Assembly: GCA_937898895.1 (NCBI GenBank)
Contig: CALDKL010000896.1
Location: 1 to 21,815, forward strand
Direction: 5' to 3'
DNA from: an uncultured Verrucomicrobiae bacterium
Lineage (GTDB): Bacteria; Verrucomicrobiota; Verrucomicrobiia; Verrucomicrobiales; DEV007
Length of the DNA: 21,815 nt
The position numbers and the translations under genes are program-made. Position 1 is the stretch's first letter; every line of letters begins with the position of its first letter. The notes beneath the pieces were generated by a model. The model was not told the origin of the DNA. It did not search any database and worked only from the letters and a program-made list of their open reading frames with translations. This document shows, one piece after another, positions 13,730 through 21,815 of the stretch.

Positions 13730-15877
13730 TCAGTGCAAACGACAAAATATGCGCGGTATGAGATCGTGCGGAACTTCCTCGACATACACGCTGCCCGAAG
13801 CGGTGCAACCGTCGGAGGGCAACAGGCCAGAGCTGCGGCAGAGAGGCATCGAGATGACTTCGCCGGGATCCGCAAACTCGCCGAATTCGTAGCCGATGGC
13901 CCCTGCCGCATTCAGGATGTCGAACCACACCGGAACGGCGATGCGACCGCCGTAGGCCTCGTCCATGATCTTCTGCGGCTGGTCGAGTCCGATCCAGACT
14001 CCACAGGAAAGGCGATTCGTGTAACCGACGAACCAGGCGTCCTCGAAGTCGTTCGTGGTGCCCGTCTTTCCGCCGGCAGGCGGGGTAAACCCGAGTTGGC
14101 GGAGTCCGGCCCCGGTGCCGCCATCGGCGACGACCTTTTTCAGTACCTTCGAGGTGAGCCAGGCCGCACCGGGTGAGAGAACCCGGTAGTTGGCGTCGGT
14201 GTGTTGGAAGAGGACTTCGCCGTCCCGATCCGTCACCGATTCAATGAAAAAGGGCTGGTGGCGGATGCCCCCGGTTGCAAAGACGGTGTAGGCACTCGTG
14301 ACATCCCTGACATTTGCACCCACCGTGCCGATGTAGAGGGGCGGGGTCGGCTCGGATCGCTCCGCCTCGCCGAGACCGGCTTGCTCCATCATCGCGAGGA
14401 CGGATCGGATCCCGGCCCGTTCGCCGACGCGGGCGGTCATGGTGTTGCGCGACTGGATGAGTCCGATCTCGACGGGGAGCAGTCCGCCGTAAACGCCGTC
14501 GGCGTTTTGCGGATTCCAGCCGATGGGATCCCAGTCGATCTCGCCGGGGGCGATGGCTGCGTCGCTGATGAGCATGCCGGGGAAGAGACCGCGTTCGAAA
14601 GCGGCACCGTAGACGAGCGGCTTGAAGACCGATCCCATCGGGCGCCGCGAACGAATCGCACGATTGAATTCGCTCTGGGAATAGTCTCGACCGCCGACGA
14701 GGGCACGGATCGCGCCGGAGTGGTTCTCGAGCACGACCGTGGCCGCCTGGAGGTATTGCGGATCGCCCTGTCGATGTGCTCCGTAGGCGGGATGGGCGTA
14801 TCCGGGGCGACGCTCGATTTCCGAAAGGCGGGCCGCCACGGCCGCTTCGGCTTCTTTCTGGAGTCGCAGGTCGAAGGTGGTGCGGATGGTGAGGCCCCCG
14901 ATCCCCGCGTGGGAGGGGAAGCGCTCGCGCACTTCTTCCTCAACCATGCGCAGGAGGTAGGATTGCTCGGAGACTTTGGCCTCTTGGCGGAGCATCTCGA
15001 GCCAGCGTTCCTGGGGCCGGACCACGGGGCGCGCGTTGAGAAAGGCGTCGGCCTCGGCTTCGTCGAGAAACCCTTCCTCAACCATGCGGAGGAGGGTGCT
15101 GCGCATTTCCCGCAGGGCTGCGTCATAGTGGCGGAAGGGCGAGAATCCGTTCGGAGCGCGGATGACGCCCGCGATCATGGCGGCCTCGGGCACGGTGAGT
15201 TCGGAGGCGTGTTTGCCGAAGTAGCCCCGCGAGGCCTGTTCGATGCCGTTCATCCCCGTACCGAGAAAGACGCGGTTCACATAGTGGGTGAGGATTTCCT
15301 CTTTGGTGTAGCGTTGCTCGATCCGTCGCGCGATGGCCATCTCGAGGAGTTTGCGCTGCATCGTCTTGCCACTCAGCCCGTAGGTCATACGGGTGAGTTG
15401 CATTGTGAGGGTGCTGCCGCCCTGCACGGTGCGTTTTTCGCGAAGATTTCTCAGCCATGCGCGGATCAGCCCTCGGTGGTCGATGCCGTGGTGGTCGTAG
15501 AAGCGCGAATCCTCACGCGCGACGAGTGCCTGAAGAAAATGCGGCGAGATCTGTTCGAGGGGCAAGGGGGCTCCTACATTTTCCCCATGCAGATATCCGA
15601 CGAGGGCATCCGCAGCGTCGAGAACGGTCGATTCCTTCGGCATGCGACCGACGGCCTCGAGATCGTATCGGGCTGCCTGCCGATCATACTGAAACAGGAT
15701 GAGGGCGGCAATGAGGAGAGTGGCGCAGGCGGCGGAAAGCAGAAGCAGTACGGCAAACCGCACGATCGGAAGGGCGAGGATACGGCGCCAGGGCGGCAAA
15801 TCGGGAGTCTCCCGCTCTTTCCGGGACGGGGTGATCCGTTTGCGCGGTTTGCGCGAGCCTTTGGCGGGTCGGGTCAT
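13730..15877 (-). CDS. Class A penicillin-binding protein (PBP1A-type transglycosylase/transpeptidase)
   Basis: The 715-residue bifunctional peptidoglycan synthase polymerises lipid II and cross-links stem peptides in the periplasm. It has a basic cytoplasmic N-terminus, one membrane helix at about 38-62, then a GT51 domain with EDSRFYDHHGID (catalytic Glu122) and GGSTLTMQLTR at 153-163. The transpeptidase domain has the three penicillin-binding motifs: SVFK with Ser416 in RRPMGSVFKP, SRN at 476-478 and KTG at 604-606. All are intact. There is no large extra C-terminal domain; two Cys at 680 and 691 flank a short tail. The start ATG follows TTCCCCG. It lies 36 bp downstream of rapA and 59 bp upstream of the HTTM-like gene. 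Alternative: PBP1C or MtgA-fusion types, less likely given length and ending. Confidence 0.95.
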   Translation of the reverse strand: MTRPAKGSRKPRKRITPSRKERETPDLPPWRRILALPIVRFAVLLLLSAACATLLIAALILFQYDRQAARYDLEAVGRMPKESTVLDAADALVGYLHGENVGAPLPLEQISPHFLQALVAREDSRFYDHHGIDHRGLIRAWLRNLREKRTVQGGSTLTMQLTRMTYGLSGKTMQRKLLEMAIARRIEQRYTKEEILTHYVNRVFLGTGMNGIEQASRGYFGKHASELTVPEAAMIAGVIRAPNGFSPFRHYDAALREMRSTLLRMVEEGFLDEAEADAFLNARPVVRPQERWLEMLRQEAKVSEQSYLLRMVEEEVRERFPSHAGIGGLTIRTTFDLRLQKEAEAAVAARLSEIERRPGYAHPAYGAHRQGDPQYLQAATVVLENHSGAIRALVGGRDYSQSEFNRAIRSRRPMGSVFKPLVYGAAFERGLFPGMLISDAAIAPGEIDWDPIGWNPQNADGVYGGLLPVEIGLIQSRNTMTARVGERAGIRSVLAMMEQAGLGEAERSEPTPPLYIGTVGANVRDVTSAYTVFATGGIRHQPFFIESVTDRDGEVLFQHTDANYRVLSPGAAWLTSKVLKKVVADGGTGAGLRQLGFTPPAGGKTGTTNDFEDAWFVGYTNRLSCGVWIGLDQPQKIMDEAYGGRIAVPVWFDILNAAGAIGYEFGEFADPGEVISMPLCRSSGLLPSDGCTASGSVYVEEVPHDLIPRIFCRLH

Positions 15878-15913
15878 CGGGGAACAAAGGGCAGGCGGGG
15901 GCGGCCGCGAACC

Positions 15914-18721
15914 TCAGGTCATCGCGAGAATGAGCCGCACCGAATCGATTCGCAACGGAGTCTCGGCGAGGTATCGGGCCAGGTCCGCGCGTGCCCTGAC
16001 GAGCAGATCGACCTCTTCCTCGCGGACCGGGTGGCCCATGCTGCGGAGTCGTTCGAGACGTTCGATCTCGGCACCGATCGACTCGTTCATGCGTTCGACG
16101 GCCCCTTCGCGGATTTGCGCGGCGACGGTCTCTGATTCTCCCTGCGCCACCTCGAGCAGAGGGGGAACCGTGGCGCGGAGAGCGCGCGATTTTTCCCGGA
16201 GAAAGGTCGAGGGGCCCGGTCGACCGTCGCGGCGGATGCGCTCGAGATCGAAGTCGGCGGTGCGGTTGCGCCCCTTCTGGTCAACGATGGTGCGGATCGG
16301 CTTCGACGGCAGGAAGCGCTCGGCGTGGAGATGTTCGGGGGCGATGCATTCGAGCACGCAGACGGTCTCGACCATGAGGAGTTGCTCGCCTGCGTTTTCG
16401 AGCCGGAAAAAGGCGGCATTCCCGTGGTCGGTGGAAACGAGGCTCTCGAGTGCTCCGGTTACGAGGGGGTGATCCTGGGTCAGAAAGGTGATGTCCTCGC
16501 GGGAGAGGGCGAGGTTCCGATCAAAGGTCACGGAGAGTCCATCCTCTGGCAGACCGGGAAAGGTCTCTGCGGAAAACAGATGTTCCGGCGTCAGGACATA
16601 GCTGCGATCACCGAGATCGTTCACGGTGACGCCGAAGTGATCGAAGACCTTCAGCATGAGCTGCTCGAGCCTCGTGTCCTCGTCGATCGCATCGATCTGC
16701 GAGACGAGAGCCTGGCCCTGGTCGCGGTCGAAGGAACTCATCTCCAGGAGATGATCGCGTCCCGCCTCGAGATTGGCATCGAGGGCCGTTTTGAAAGCGC
16801 GGGTTTTGTCGAGAAAATCGACGAGGGTCGCCTCGCGGTCGACAGGATCGGCGGCGCAGAGGGTAGCGAGATCTTCGCGAAATTCGCGATGGATCGCAGC
16901 GGCTCCGTGCAGGGTGTGTTCGAAGGCACCCAGGCCGCGGTGATACCAAAGGGCTTTCAACTCCTCCGCGCTGCCCTCGACGTAGGGGATATGAAGATGG
17001 ATGTCCGAGGTTTGGCCAATGCGGTCCAGTCGACCGATGCGCTGCTCGAGCAGTCCCGGATCATCGGGAAGGTCGAATAGAATCAGGTGATGGGCGAACT
17101 GGAAATTCCGTCCCTCCGATCCGATTTCGGAGCAGAGCAGGATGCGTGCTCCCAATTCCTCGTCAGCGAACCAGGCCGCGTTTTTGTCGCGCTGGAGGAG
17201 TGTGAGGGCCTCGTGGAATACAGCGGCGGACGCATTGATGCGTTCACGCAGACCCGCCTCGATCTGCTCCACCGTCTCGCGGGCGTGGGTGATGAGGAGC
17301 ATTTTTTCATCGGGATGCGCCTTCAGCAGTTTCACAAGCCACTGGAGCTTGGTTTCAAAGGCATCGTCCTCCGCGCAGGCGATCGGGATGAGGTGCGCGA
17401 TGCGTTTCGGGAAGGTGTCGAGAACGAGACGCCGATTCCGGAACAGGACGCGGCCTGGGCCGTGCAGGTCGATCAGGGCGAGCCGGGCGGCGTCGCGTCG
17501 CAAAGGGGTGGGATCTTCTTTGAGCCGCTCTGCGGTCTCCGTGCCAAGGAGCTTCGTGAGGGCCTTGAGATCTTTTGCTTTGAGCCCGCCTTCGTCTCGG
17601 AGTCGATCCGCCAGTTCGGAGATGGCACGGTATTGATCCGACTCGCGAATGAATTCGTCGAGGTCTGAAAACCGCGCCGGATCGAGCAGGCGCAGTCGGG
17701 CGAAATGCCCTTCGCGCCCGAGTTGCTCCGGTGTCGCGGTGAGCAGGAGGAGGCCGGCGGAGTTCTTCGCGATGGCCTCGACGGCATCGTATTCCGCGCT
17801 CGATGATTCCAGGCTCCATTCGAGGTGATGGGCCTCGTCCACGATGAGGAGATCCCAGGCTCCCGCAGCGGCCTGGGCCGAGCGATTCGGATGGGAAGCG
17901 ATCCAGGAGGTCGCGCAGAGGATGAACTGATCGTCGAAGAACGGATTCACCGCCTCGCCTCCGTCGCCGCCGTTGGCACCGGACTCGATAGAGACGGCGC
18001 GTTCCTCGTCATGGATCGCGAAGGACAGCGAAAAGCGCCGATAGAGTTCGACGAACCATTGGTTCACCAGTGCGTCGGGGACCATGATGAGAACGCGGGC
18101 GGCGCGTCCGCAGAGGTGGAGTCGCTGGAGAATCAGGCAGGCCTCGATTGTCTTCCCAAGGCCCACTTCATCGGCGAGGAGGACGCGCGGCGCGGCGCGG
18201 TTCGCCACTTCCTCGGCGATGAAGAGCTGGTGCGGAATGAGCGAGATGCGCCCTCCGACGAGCCCCCGGACTTCGCTCGCGCGGGCTTCGTGCTGCGCCC
18301 GGATCGCCCATTGGCGCAGTGCCCAGAGTCGGGGATCGTCGCTCACGCCCGAGAGGAGACGCTGCTCGGGCCTCTGGGTGTTCATCGTGTCCGAGAGTTG
18401 GCTTTCGGGAAGCTCAAGGCCATCGGCGTCGATGTAGACCAGGCGCTTGTCATCCTCCCGCACTGCCACGACCACAAAAGCGCGGCCCTTTTGATCGCGC
18501 ACCGTATCGCCCGGTTCGAAGGCGACGCGGCGGAGAGGGGCATTCCGGGACGCGTACGTCAGAGTCTCTCCAACAGCAGGGTAGTGGACTTTCACCTGGG
18601 AGAGATCGGCGGAGAGAATGAGGGCCAGTCCGAATTCGGCCTGCGTTTCGCTGATCCATCGCTGGCCTGGCGCGAATTGCGTGGGGTCGGCGGTGTCGGT
18701 CTGGTAGCGCGTGGCTTTCAT
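15914..18721 (-). CDS. rapA: RNA polymerase-associated SNF2-type ATPase RapA
   Basis: RapA binds RNA polymerase and uses ATP to help recycle stalled or post-termination complexes. The 935-residue product is close to E. coli RapA (968) in length and order of parts: an N-terminal PGQRWISETQAEFGLALIL block, SLIPHQLFIAEEVANRAAPR, Walker A LADEVGLGKTIEA near 184-191, DEAHHL at 295-300, LLTATPEQLG, GHFARLRLLDP, then in the second lobe LLCSEIGSEGRNFQFAHH and LLEQRIGRLDRIGQT with its arginine fingers. The C-terminal third also keeps the RapA-type region. All ATPase motifs are intact. The start is uncertain: ATG 18721 or GTG 18733 (four residues longer, preceded by CTCCTCC); neither has a Shine-Dalgarno sequence. 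Confidence 0.95.
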   Translation of the reverse strand: MKATRYQTDTADPTQFAPGQRWISETQAEFGLALILSADLSQVKVHYPAVGETLTYASRNAPLRRVAFEPGDTVRDQKGRAFVVVAVREDDKRLVYIDADGLELPESQLSDTMNTQRPEQRLLSGVSDDPRLWALRQWAIRAQHEARASEVRGLVGGRISLIPHQLFIAEEVANRAAPRVLLADEVGLGKTIEACLILQRLHLCGRAARVLIMVPDALVNQWFVELYRRFSLSFAIHDEERAVSIESGANGGDGGEAVNPFFDDQFILCATSWIASHPNRSAQAAAGAWDLLIVDEAHHLEWSLESSSAEYDAVEAIAKNSAGLLLLTATPEQLGREGHFARLRLLDPARFSDLDEFIRESDQYRAISELADRLRDEGGLKAKDLKALTKLLGTETAERLKEDPTPLRRDAARLALIDLHGPGRVLFRNRRLVLDTFPKRIAHLIPIACAEDDAFETKLQWLVKLLKAHPDEKMLLITHARETVEQIEAGLRERINASAAVFHEALTLLQRDKNAAWFADEELGARILLCSEIGSEGRNFQFAHHLILFDLPDDPGLLEQRIGRLDRIGQTSDIHLHIPYVEGSAEELKALWYHRGLGAFEHTLHGAAAIHREFREDLATLCAADPVDREATLVDFLDKTRAFKTALDANLEAGRDHLLEMSSFDRDQGQALVSQIDAIDEDTRLEQLMLKVFDHFGVTVNDLGDRSYVLTPEHLFSAETFPGLPEDGLSVTFDRNLALSREDITFLTQDHPLVTGALESLVSTDHGNAAFFRLENAGEQLLMVETVCVLECIAPEHLHAERFLPSKPIRTIVDQKGRNRTADFDLERIRRDGRPGPSTFLREKSRALRATVPPLLEVAQGESETVAAQIREGAVERMNESIGAEIERLERLRSMGHPVREEEVDLLVRARADLARYLAETPLRIDSVRLILAMT

Positions 18722-18791
18722 ACTCAATGGCACGGAGGAGAAGGAAGGAGAGTCAGAAGGGTAGCGCGTTTCCCCGATTCCGCCACCCCTC

Positions 18792-18814
18792 GAACGATGA
18801 AAATACAGTCGTTC
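18792..18814 (-). terminator. Weak hairpin between hydrolase gene and rapA
   Basis: GAACGA (18792-18797) and TCGTTC (18809-18814) pair over an 11-nt loop just after the hydrolase stop codon. There is no T tract on the minus strand, so read-through into rapA is quite possible. Confidence 0.2.
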
Positions 18815-18829
18815 TTTCCGGGCTGGGGT

Positions 18830-20395
18830 TCATCGGGCGGTTCGCTCGCCCACGAACTTCACCACCCGTTCCTCCAGCCACGGATAGAAGGGATTCCATC
18901 GGAGGCGCAATTGATCGACCGGAGAGATCTGGATGACATTCTTTTCTCCGCGCAGGACGATGTTGCCGATTTGAAATTTTGCCTCTCTGTGATCGGGACC
19001 AAGTCCGTTCCCATAGATCGGATCCTCGGGCGAGAAAGGAACCGCGACGTGAGAGAGCGAATACACGCCAGGTGGCCAGGTCAGTCCCGGGTCACTGATC
19101 TCGGGTGTGAGGCGGGTGCGTTCGAAATGCCGTTCTTCGAGTGCCAGGCTCGAGTGGTCGTGATTCGTCAGGACGGTGAGGGCAAACGGTTTCTGCACGG
19201 AGCGGATGAGGTCGGCAAGGTGTTTCCGAGGGTCATTCGTGACAAAGCTTTCGATCTGGCCGATGCGGTTGATGTCGAAGAGGACGAGTTCGTGCTGGTC
19301 GCCGGGGAGCCTTGAAAAGAGTCCGGCGATGAGAGCAGGGGTCGAAACGGTGGCATCGACGGCGGACTGGAAGGCAAGAAGCGGGGGGAAATCGTCGAGT
19401 TTCCCCGTGCTTTCGAGGCGGTCGAGATGTTTCCCGATTTCCACGGTGAGTCGATAGACTTGATCGCCGGCGTTGACAGCGAAGGAATTGTATTTGTAAG
19501 GATCGTACTCAGCCGCGATCATGGTCCAAGCGAGTTTCTCGAGTCCGAGCCAGTGTCCGATACGGCCTTGCCACACGGCGAGCGCTGCCATGGGGGAGAC
19601 GCCGATGGCCGGCGAAAGGAGGACGATGCCCGAGATTTTGGGGAGGCTGTTGTCCTCCATCGTCTCGAGTCCGTAATGGATCGCGAGCGCCCCGCCATTC
19701 GAATAGCCCGCGAGGAAAAGAGGCTTGTCGCCGAGCTGCTCGTGGAGATGCCGCACTCCGATCTTCACGGCAGCGTCCATATCCTTGCGGGTGAATTCGA
19801 GAAGCCCCGACGGGGCAGTGCCGTGACCCGGTAGGCGGAGTCCGAGGACATGGGCACCTTCACGGTGGAGCCGTTCCCCGACGGCTCGCAGGCTGTAGGG
19901 TGAGTCCGACATGCCATGGAGGAGGAGCACGCCGCATGTTGCCGATCCGCCCTCCGGTTTCAGCTCGAATGTTCGATTCCAGTTTTTCGAGTGTGTCGTG
20001 GGATCGGCGGGACTTCCTTTTCGGAATCGATGGATGATGGTTGCATTGACCTCTTCCGGAGGGGTGTGTGCGTAGATGCGATCCTCGAGTTCCGCAAAGA
20101 GCCGATTCTCGCGGGAGAGATAGTCGGCGAGGGTTTTGTCGCCACAAGCGACGGTGAATTCTTCCTCGAGCACGATCTTGTGCCAGATCGAGAGGTCTTC
20201 GCGTCGATTCAGGGAAACAATCGCGACGATAAAGAGCGTAAGCACTCCGCCGAGGAGCAGGAGAAGGATCGCGGCGAACGTTTTTCCCGCCGTGGTCAGC
20301 GTGAGCCAGGCAGAGAACTTTCCGACAGAGGCGACGAGGTTCATAAGATGGGCCGACCGAGCCTGGAATCGACGGGTCTTCGAGGCCAGGTTCAT
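18830..20395 (-). CDS. Membrane-anchored alpha/beta hydrolase
   Basis: The 521-residue product has one membrane helix at about 38-62 (AGKTFAAILLLLLGGVLTLFIVAIV) and an extracytoplasmic alpha/beta-hydrolase domain. The oxyanion loop is LLLHGMSDSPYS at 157-168, followed by LRLPGHGTAPS at 186-196 and the nucleophile elbow GYSNGG with Ser232. The likely acid is Asp347 in FQSAVDATV. The catalytic His is either in NHDHSS near 411-416 or in SLSHVAVPF near 449. This gives a complete Ser-Asp-His set, so an active esterase or lipase is likely, but the substrate is unknown. At 521 residues it is longer than a bare hydrolase of about 300. The start is uncertain: ATG 20395 (GGGGCAGG just upstream), ATG 20344, or a TTG at 20422. 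It is divergent from the CxxCH gene and 108 bp upstream of rapA. Confidence 0.85.
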   Translation of the reverse strand: MNLASKTRRFQARSAHLMNLVASVGKFSAWLTLTTAGKTFAAILLLLLGGVLTLFIVAIVSLNRREDLSIWHKIVLEEEFTVACGDKTLADYLSRENRLFAELEDRIYAHTPPEEVNATIIHRFRKGSPADPTTHSKNWNRTFELKPEGGSATCGVLLLHGMSDSPYSLRAVGERLHREGAHVLGLRLPGHGTAPSGLLEFTRKDMDAAVKIGVRHLHEQLGDKPLFLAGYSNGGALAIHYGLETMEDNSLPKISGIVLLSPAIGVSPMAALAVWQGRIGHWLGLEKLAWTMIAAEYDPYKYNSFAVNAGDQVYRLTVEIGKHLDRLESTGKLDDFPPLLAFQSAVDATVSTPALIAGLFSRLPGDQHELVLFDINRIGQIESFVTNDPRKHLADLIRSVQKPFALTVLTNHDHSSLALEERHFERTRLTPEISDPGLTWPPGVYSLSHVAVPFSPEDPIYGNGLGPDHREAKFQIGNIVLRGEKNVIQISPVDQLRLRWNPFYPWLEERVVKFVGERTAR

Positions 20396-20430
20396 CCTGC
20401 CCCGCATCCGGGAGCTTGCCAATCGTTTTT

Positions 20431-20457
20431 CCTATCGATTCACGGGAGATCGGTAGG
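20431..20457. promoter_or_regulatory. 9-bp inverted repeat in a divergent promoter region
   Basis: CCTATCGAT (20431-20439) and ATCGGTAGG (20449-20457) pair in all nine positions, one of them T-G, around a 9-nt spacer. A nested ATCGG/CCGAT repeat (20449-20462) overlaps the right arm. It lies midway between the hydrolase and CxxCH starts, the place expected for an operator that controls both genes. No nearby regulator gene points to the binding protein. Confidence 0.35.
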
Positions 20458-20490
20458 CCGATACGGCGATGGCGGTGCGAAATGCGCCCC

Positions 20491-20520
20491 TTGCGTCCTG
20501 TGGCACTTCCACGGTAGAGT
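20491..20520 (+). promoter_or_regulatory. Weak promoter candidate very close to the CxxCH gene start
   Basis: TTGCGT (20491-20496), an 18-bp spacer and TAGAGT (20515-20520) match sigma-70 boxes at three and four of six positions. The -10 box ends 6 bp before the ATG, which would give a leaderless or nearly leaderless transcript, in keeping with the missing Shine-Dalgarno sequence. Confidence 0.2.
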
Positions 20521-20526
20521 CCCGCC

Positions 20527-21786
20527 ATGCTGTCCGCTCGTGTCCTGTTCACGGTTTTCGCCCTCGGTGCCCCGGCCCTGGGTCGGCTCGCGGCAGCTGA
20601 GGTGGATGCGCTCGCCTTCGCGAACCTCGAGGCACCCGAGCATGAGTATTGGGACCGTACGCCAAGAGATCCCTTCACCCGGATCAAGGACGATCTCGAG
20701 CAAGGTCGGTTGTCCCTGGATGAATCGTCTGAGAAAGCCTGCCTCGAGAGCCTCCTGAAAGCGCTGAAGATCCCCGCATCGTCGCAGATGCTGGTCTTTT
20801 CGACGACCAGCCTTCAACTGCGGTTCATTTCACCGCGCAATCCCCGGGCGATCTATTTCAACGACGAAATGTTCCTCGGTTACATCCCCGGCGGAAAGAT
20901 CGAAGTGGTCTCGATCGATCCGGAGCTGGGAGCGATGTTCTATATTTTCGACATTCCCAAAGATGGAGTGAGACCTGTGGCGGAACGCTCGCGGCGCTGC
21001 ATGAACTGCCATGCCGACGAATCCACCGGCGAAGTCCCCGGTGTCGCGATCAAGTCGGTCATCCCTGGTCCGACTGGCGGGGGACTTGAGTCCTATCGCC
21101 GTGGTCGGGTCGGTCACGAGATCCCGCTCTCGGATCGGTTCGGAGGGTGGCATGTGACGGGTGCGGAGGCAGTGGAAAAACACTGGGGCAACCTGCTCGG
21201 ACGTTTCACTCCACAGGGGATTGTGACGAGTCCGCTGCCGCCGGGCGAGCGATTTGACTGGTCCTCCTATCCCGTCGCGACGAGCGACCTGCTTGCGCAC
21301 CTCCTCTTCGAGCATCAGGCGGGCTTTGTGAACCGGGTCGTCGAGGCCCATTACCGCCTTCGCACGGCTCTGACGCGGGGAAAAGGAAAATTCCTCGAGG
21401 CGGACCGCGTCGAGATGGAGCGCCTGGCGGAGGTGCTGATCCGCTACCTCCTGTTTTCGGAGGAGGCCGCTCTGCCGACCGACGGGATCAAGGGCGATGC
21501 GGTGTTCAGGGAGGACTTTCTCGCCAACCGCCGTCCTGCCCGCAGCGGGGAGTCGCTCCGCGATCTCGATCTGAAGAACCACCTCTTCCGGAATCGGTGC
21601 AGCTATCTGATCTACACGCCCGTTTTCCAGAGTTTGCCCGAGGGGTTTCGGCGGCGGATCTATCAGCGAATGGAACACGCCTTCACGACGAATCCCTCGG
21701 ATCCGGATTTTGTCCACCTCCCGATGGAGGAACGAGCGAGGTTGCGTGAGATCTTACGGGAGACCGTGCCGGGTTGGCCGGGCTGA
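20527..21786 (+). CDS. Secreted protein with a single CxxCH haem-c-type motif
   Basis: The 419-residue product has a signal peptide (MLSARVLFTVFALGAPALG..., cleavage likely near AAA/EVDA at 24-25). CMNCH at 158-162 is a c-type haem attachment motif inside RSRRCMNCHADEST. Other conserved-looking blocks are YWDRTPRDPFTRIKDDLEQG at 41-60, SSQMLVFSTTSLQLRFISPRNPRAIYFND at 85-113, SIDPELGAMFYIFD at 129-142, FGGWHVTG at 205-212, HWGNLLGRF, and NRCSYLIYTPVFQSLPEGF at 356-374. I recall such blocks from uncharacterised cytochrome-like proteins of Planctomycetes and Verrucomicrobia. A distal Met ligand cannot be assigned. It probably acts in the periplasm as an electron carrier or oxidoreductase; partner unknown. 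The ATG follows TCCCGCC. Confidence 0.85.
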   Translation: MLSARVLFTVFALGAPALGRLAAAEVDALAFANLEAPEHEYWDRTPRDPFTRIKDDLEQGRLSLDESSEKACLESLLKALKIPASSQMLVFSTTSLQLRFISPRNPRAIYFNDEMFLGYIPGGKIEVVSIDPELGAMFYIFDIPKDGVRPVAERSRRCMNCHADESTGEVPGVAIKSVIPGPTGGGLESYRRGRVGHEIPLSDRFGGWHVTGAEAVEKHWGNLLGRFTPQGIVTSPLPPGERFDWSSYPVATSDLLAHLLFEHQAGFVNRVVEAHYRLRTALTRGKGKFLEADRVEMERLAEVLIRYLLFSEEAALPTDGIKGDAVFREDFLANRRPARSGESLRDLDLKNHLFRNRCSYLIYTPVFQSLPEGFRRRIYQRMEHAFTTNPSDPDFVHLPMEERARLREILRETVPGWPG

Positions 21787-21815
21787 TCGGGCCGGGAAAC
21801 GGGGGCATTCGGAAA

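Noticed and set aside
13671..13928. Upstream extension of the HTTM-like gene
   Set aside because: The added 86 residues are Arg/Ser-rich, overlap the PBP coding region in another frame, and precede a natural ATG at 13670.
14201..16135. 644-codon plus-strand open frame spanning the PBP/rapA junction
   Set aside because: It is antisense to two genes with intact catalytic motifs, has no recognisable domain, and long antisense frames are expected in GC-rich coding DNA.
17825..19315. 496-codon plus-strand open frame
   Set aside because: Antisense to rapA and the hydrolase gene; it crosses their boundary and shows no domain.
1..21815. CRISPR array, tRNA or rRNA genes, insertion sequences
   Set aside because: No regularly spaced direct repeats, no cloverleaf with a conserved T-loop, no transposase or terminal inverted repeats were seen in the gaps between genes. 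This was by eye, so a covariance-model search would be the decisive check.

Overview
The window is a GC-rich bacterial segment with 15 protein-coding genes that I can support, one of them cut by the left edge. No rRNA, tRNA, CRISPR array, transposase or integrase was seen. Gene families (secreted NHL-repeat protein with G-GGDG-PA repeats, CxxCH protein with an FGGWHVTG block, HTTM-like membrane protein, SD-poor starts) suggest the Planctomycetes-Verrucomicrobia-Chlamydiae group, most likely Verrucomicrobiota. This is inference from family flavour, not from a marker gene.

Layout. 1-1192 (minus) is the N-terminal 397 residues of an SNF2-type helicase with a PLD-like N-terminal region, a type often met in defence loci; its helicase C-lobe and neighbours lie outside the window. 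A gene-free stretch of about 610 bp separates it from a plus-strand pair: a secreted NHL beta-propeller protein and a small four-helix membrane protein. A 13-bp perfect hairpin lies between this pair and the convergent pheS-pheT genes (minus), which are separated by an unusual 246-bp spacer. Divergent from pheS is a plus-strand group: an MFS transporter, a ROK-type regulator whose kinase and zinc motifs are degraded, and a small secreted His-rich protein. A hairpin closes this group against a long minus-strand run.

The minus-strand run reads, in transcription order, from right to left: membrane-anchored alpha/beta hydrolase, rapA (RNA polymerase recycling ATPase), class A penicillin-binding protein, HTTM-like membrane protein, HAD phosphatase/mutase and EamA transporter. 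The last two overlap by ATGA. The right end holds a divergent secreted protein with one CxxCH haem-type motif; the hydrolase and this gene share a 131-bp region with a 9-bp inverted repeat.

Functionally this is mostly ordinary chromosome: translation (PheST), transcription (RapA), cell wall synthesis (PBP), transport (MFS, EamA). The least explained pieces are the edge helicase, the HTTM-like protein with its soluble tail, the CxxCH protein, the degraded ROK protein and a recurrent TCCC-rich, Shine-Dalgarno-free sequence directly before many start codons. I see no convincing new multi-gene system inside the window; if one exists it most likely extends leftwards from the edge helicase.
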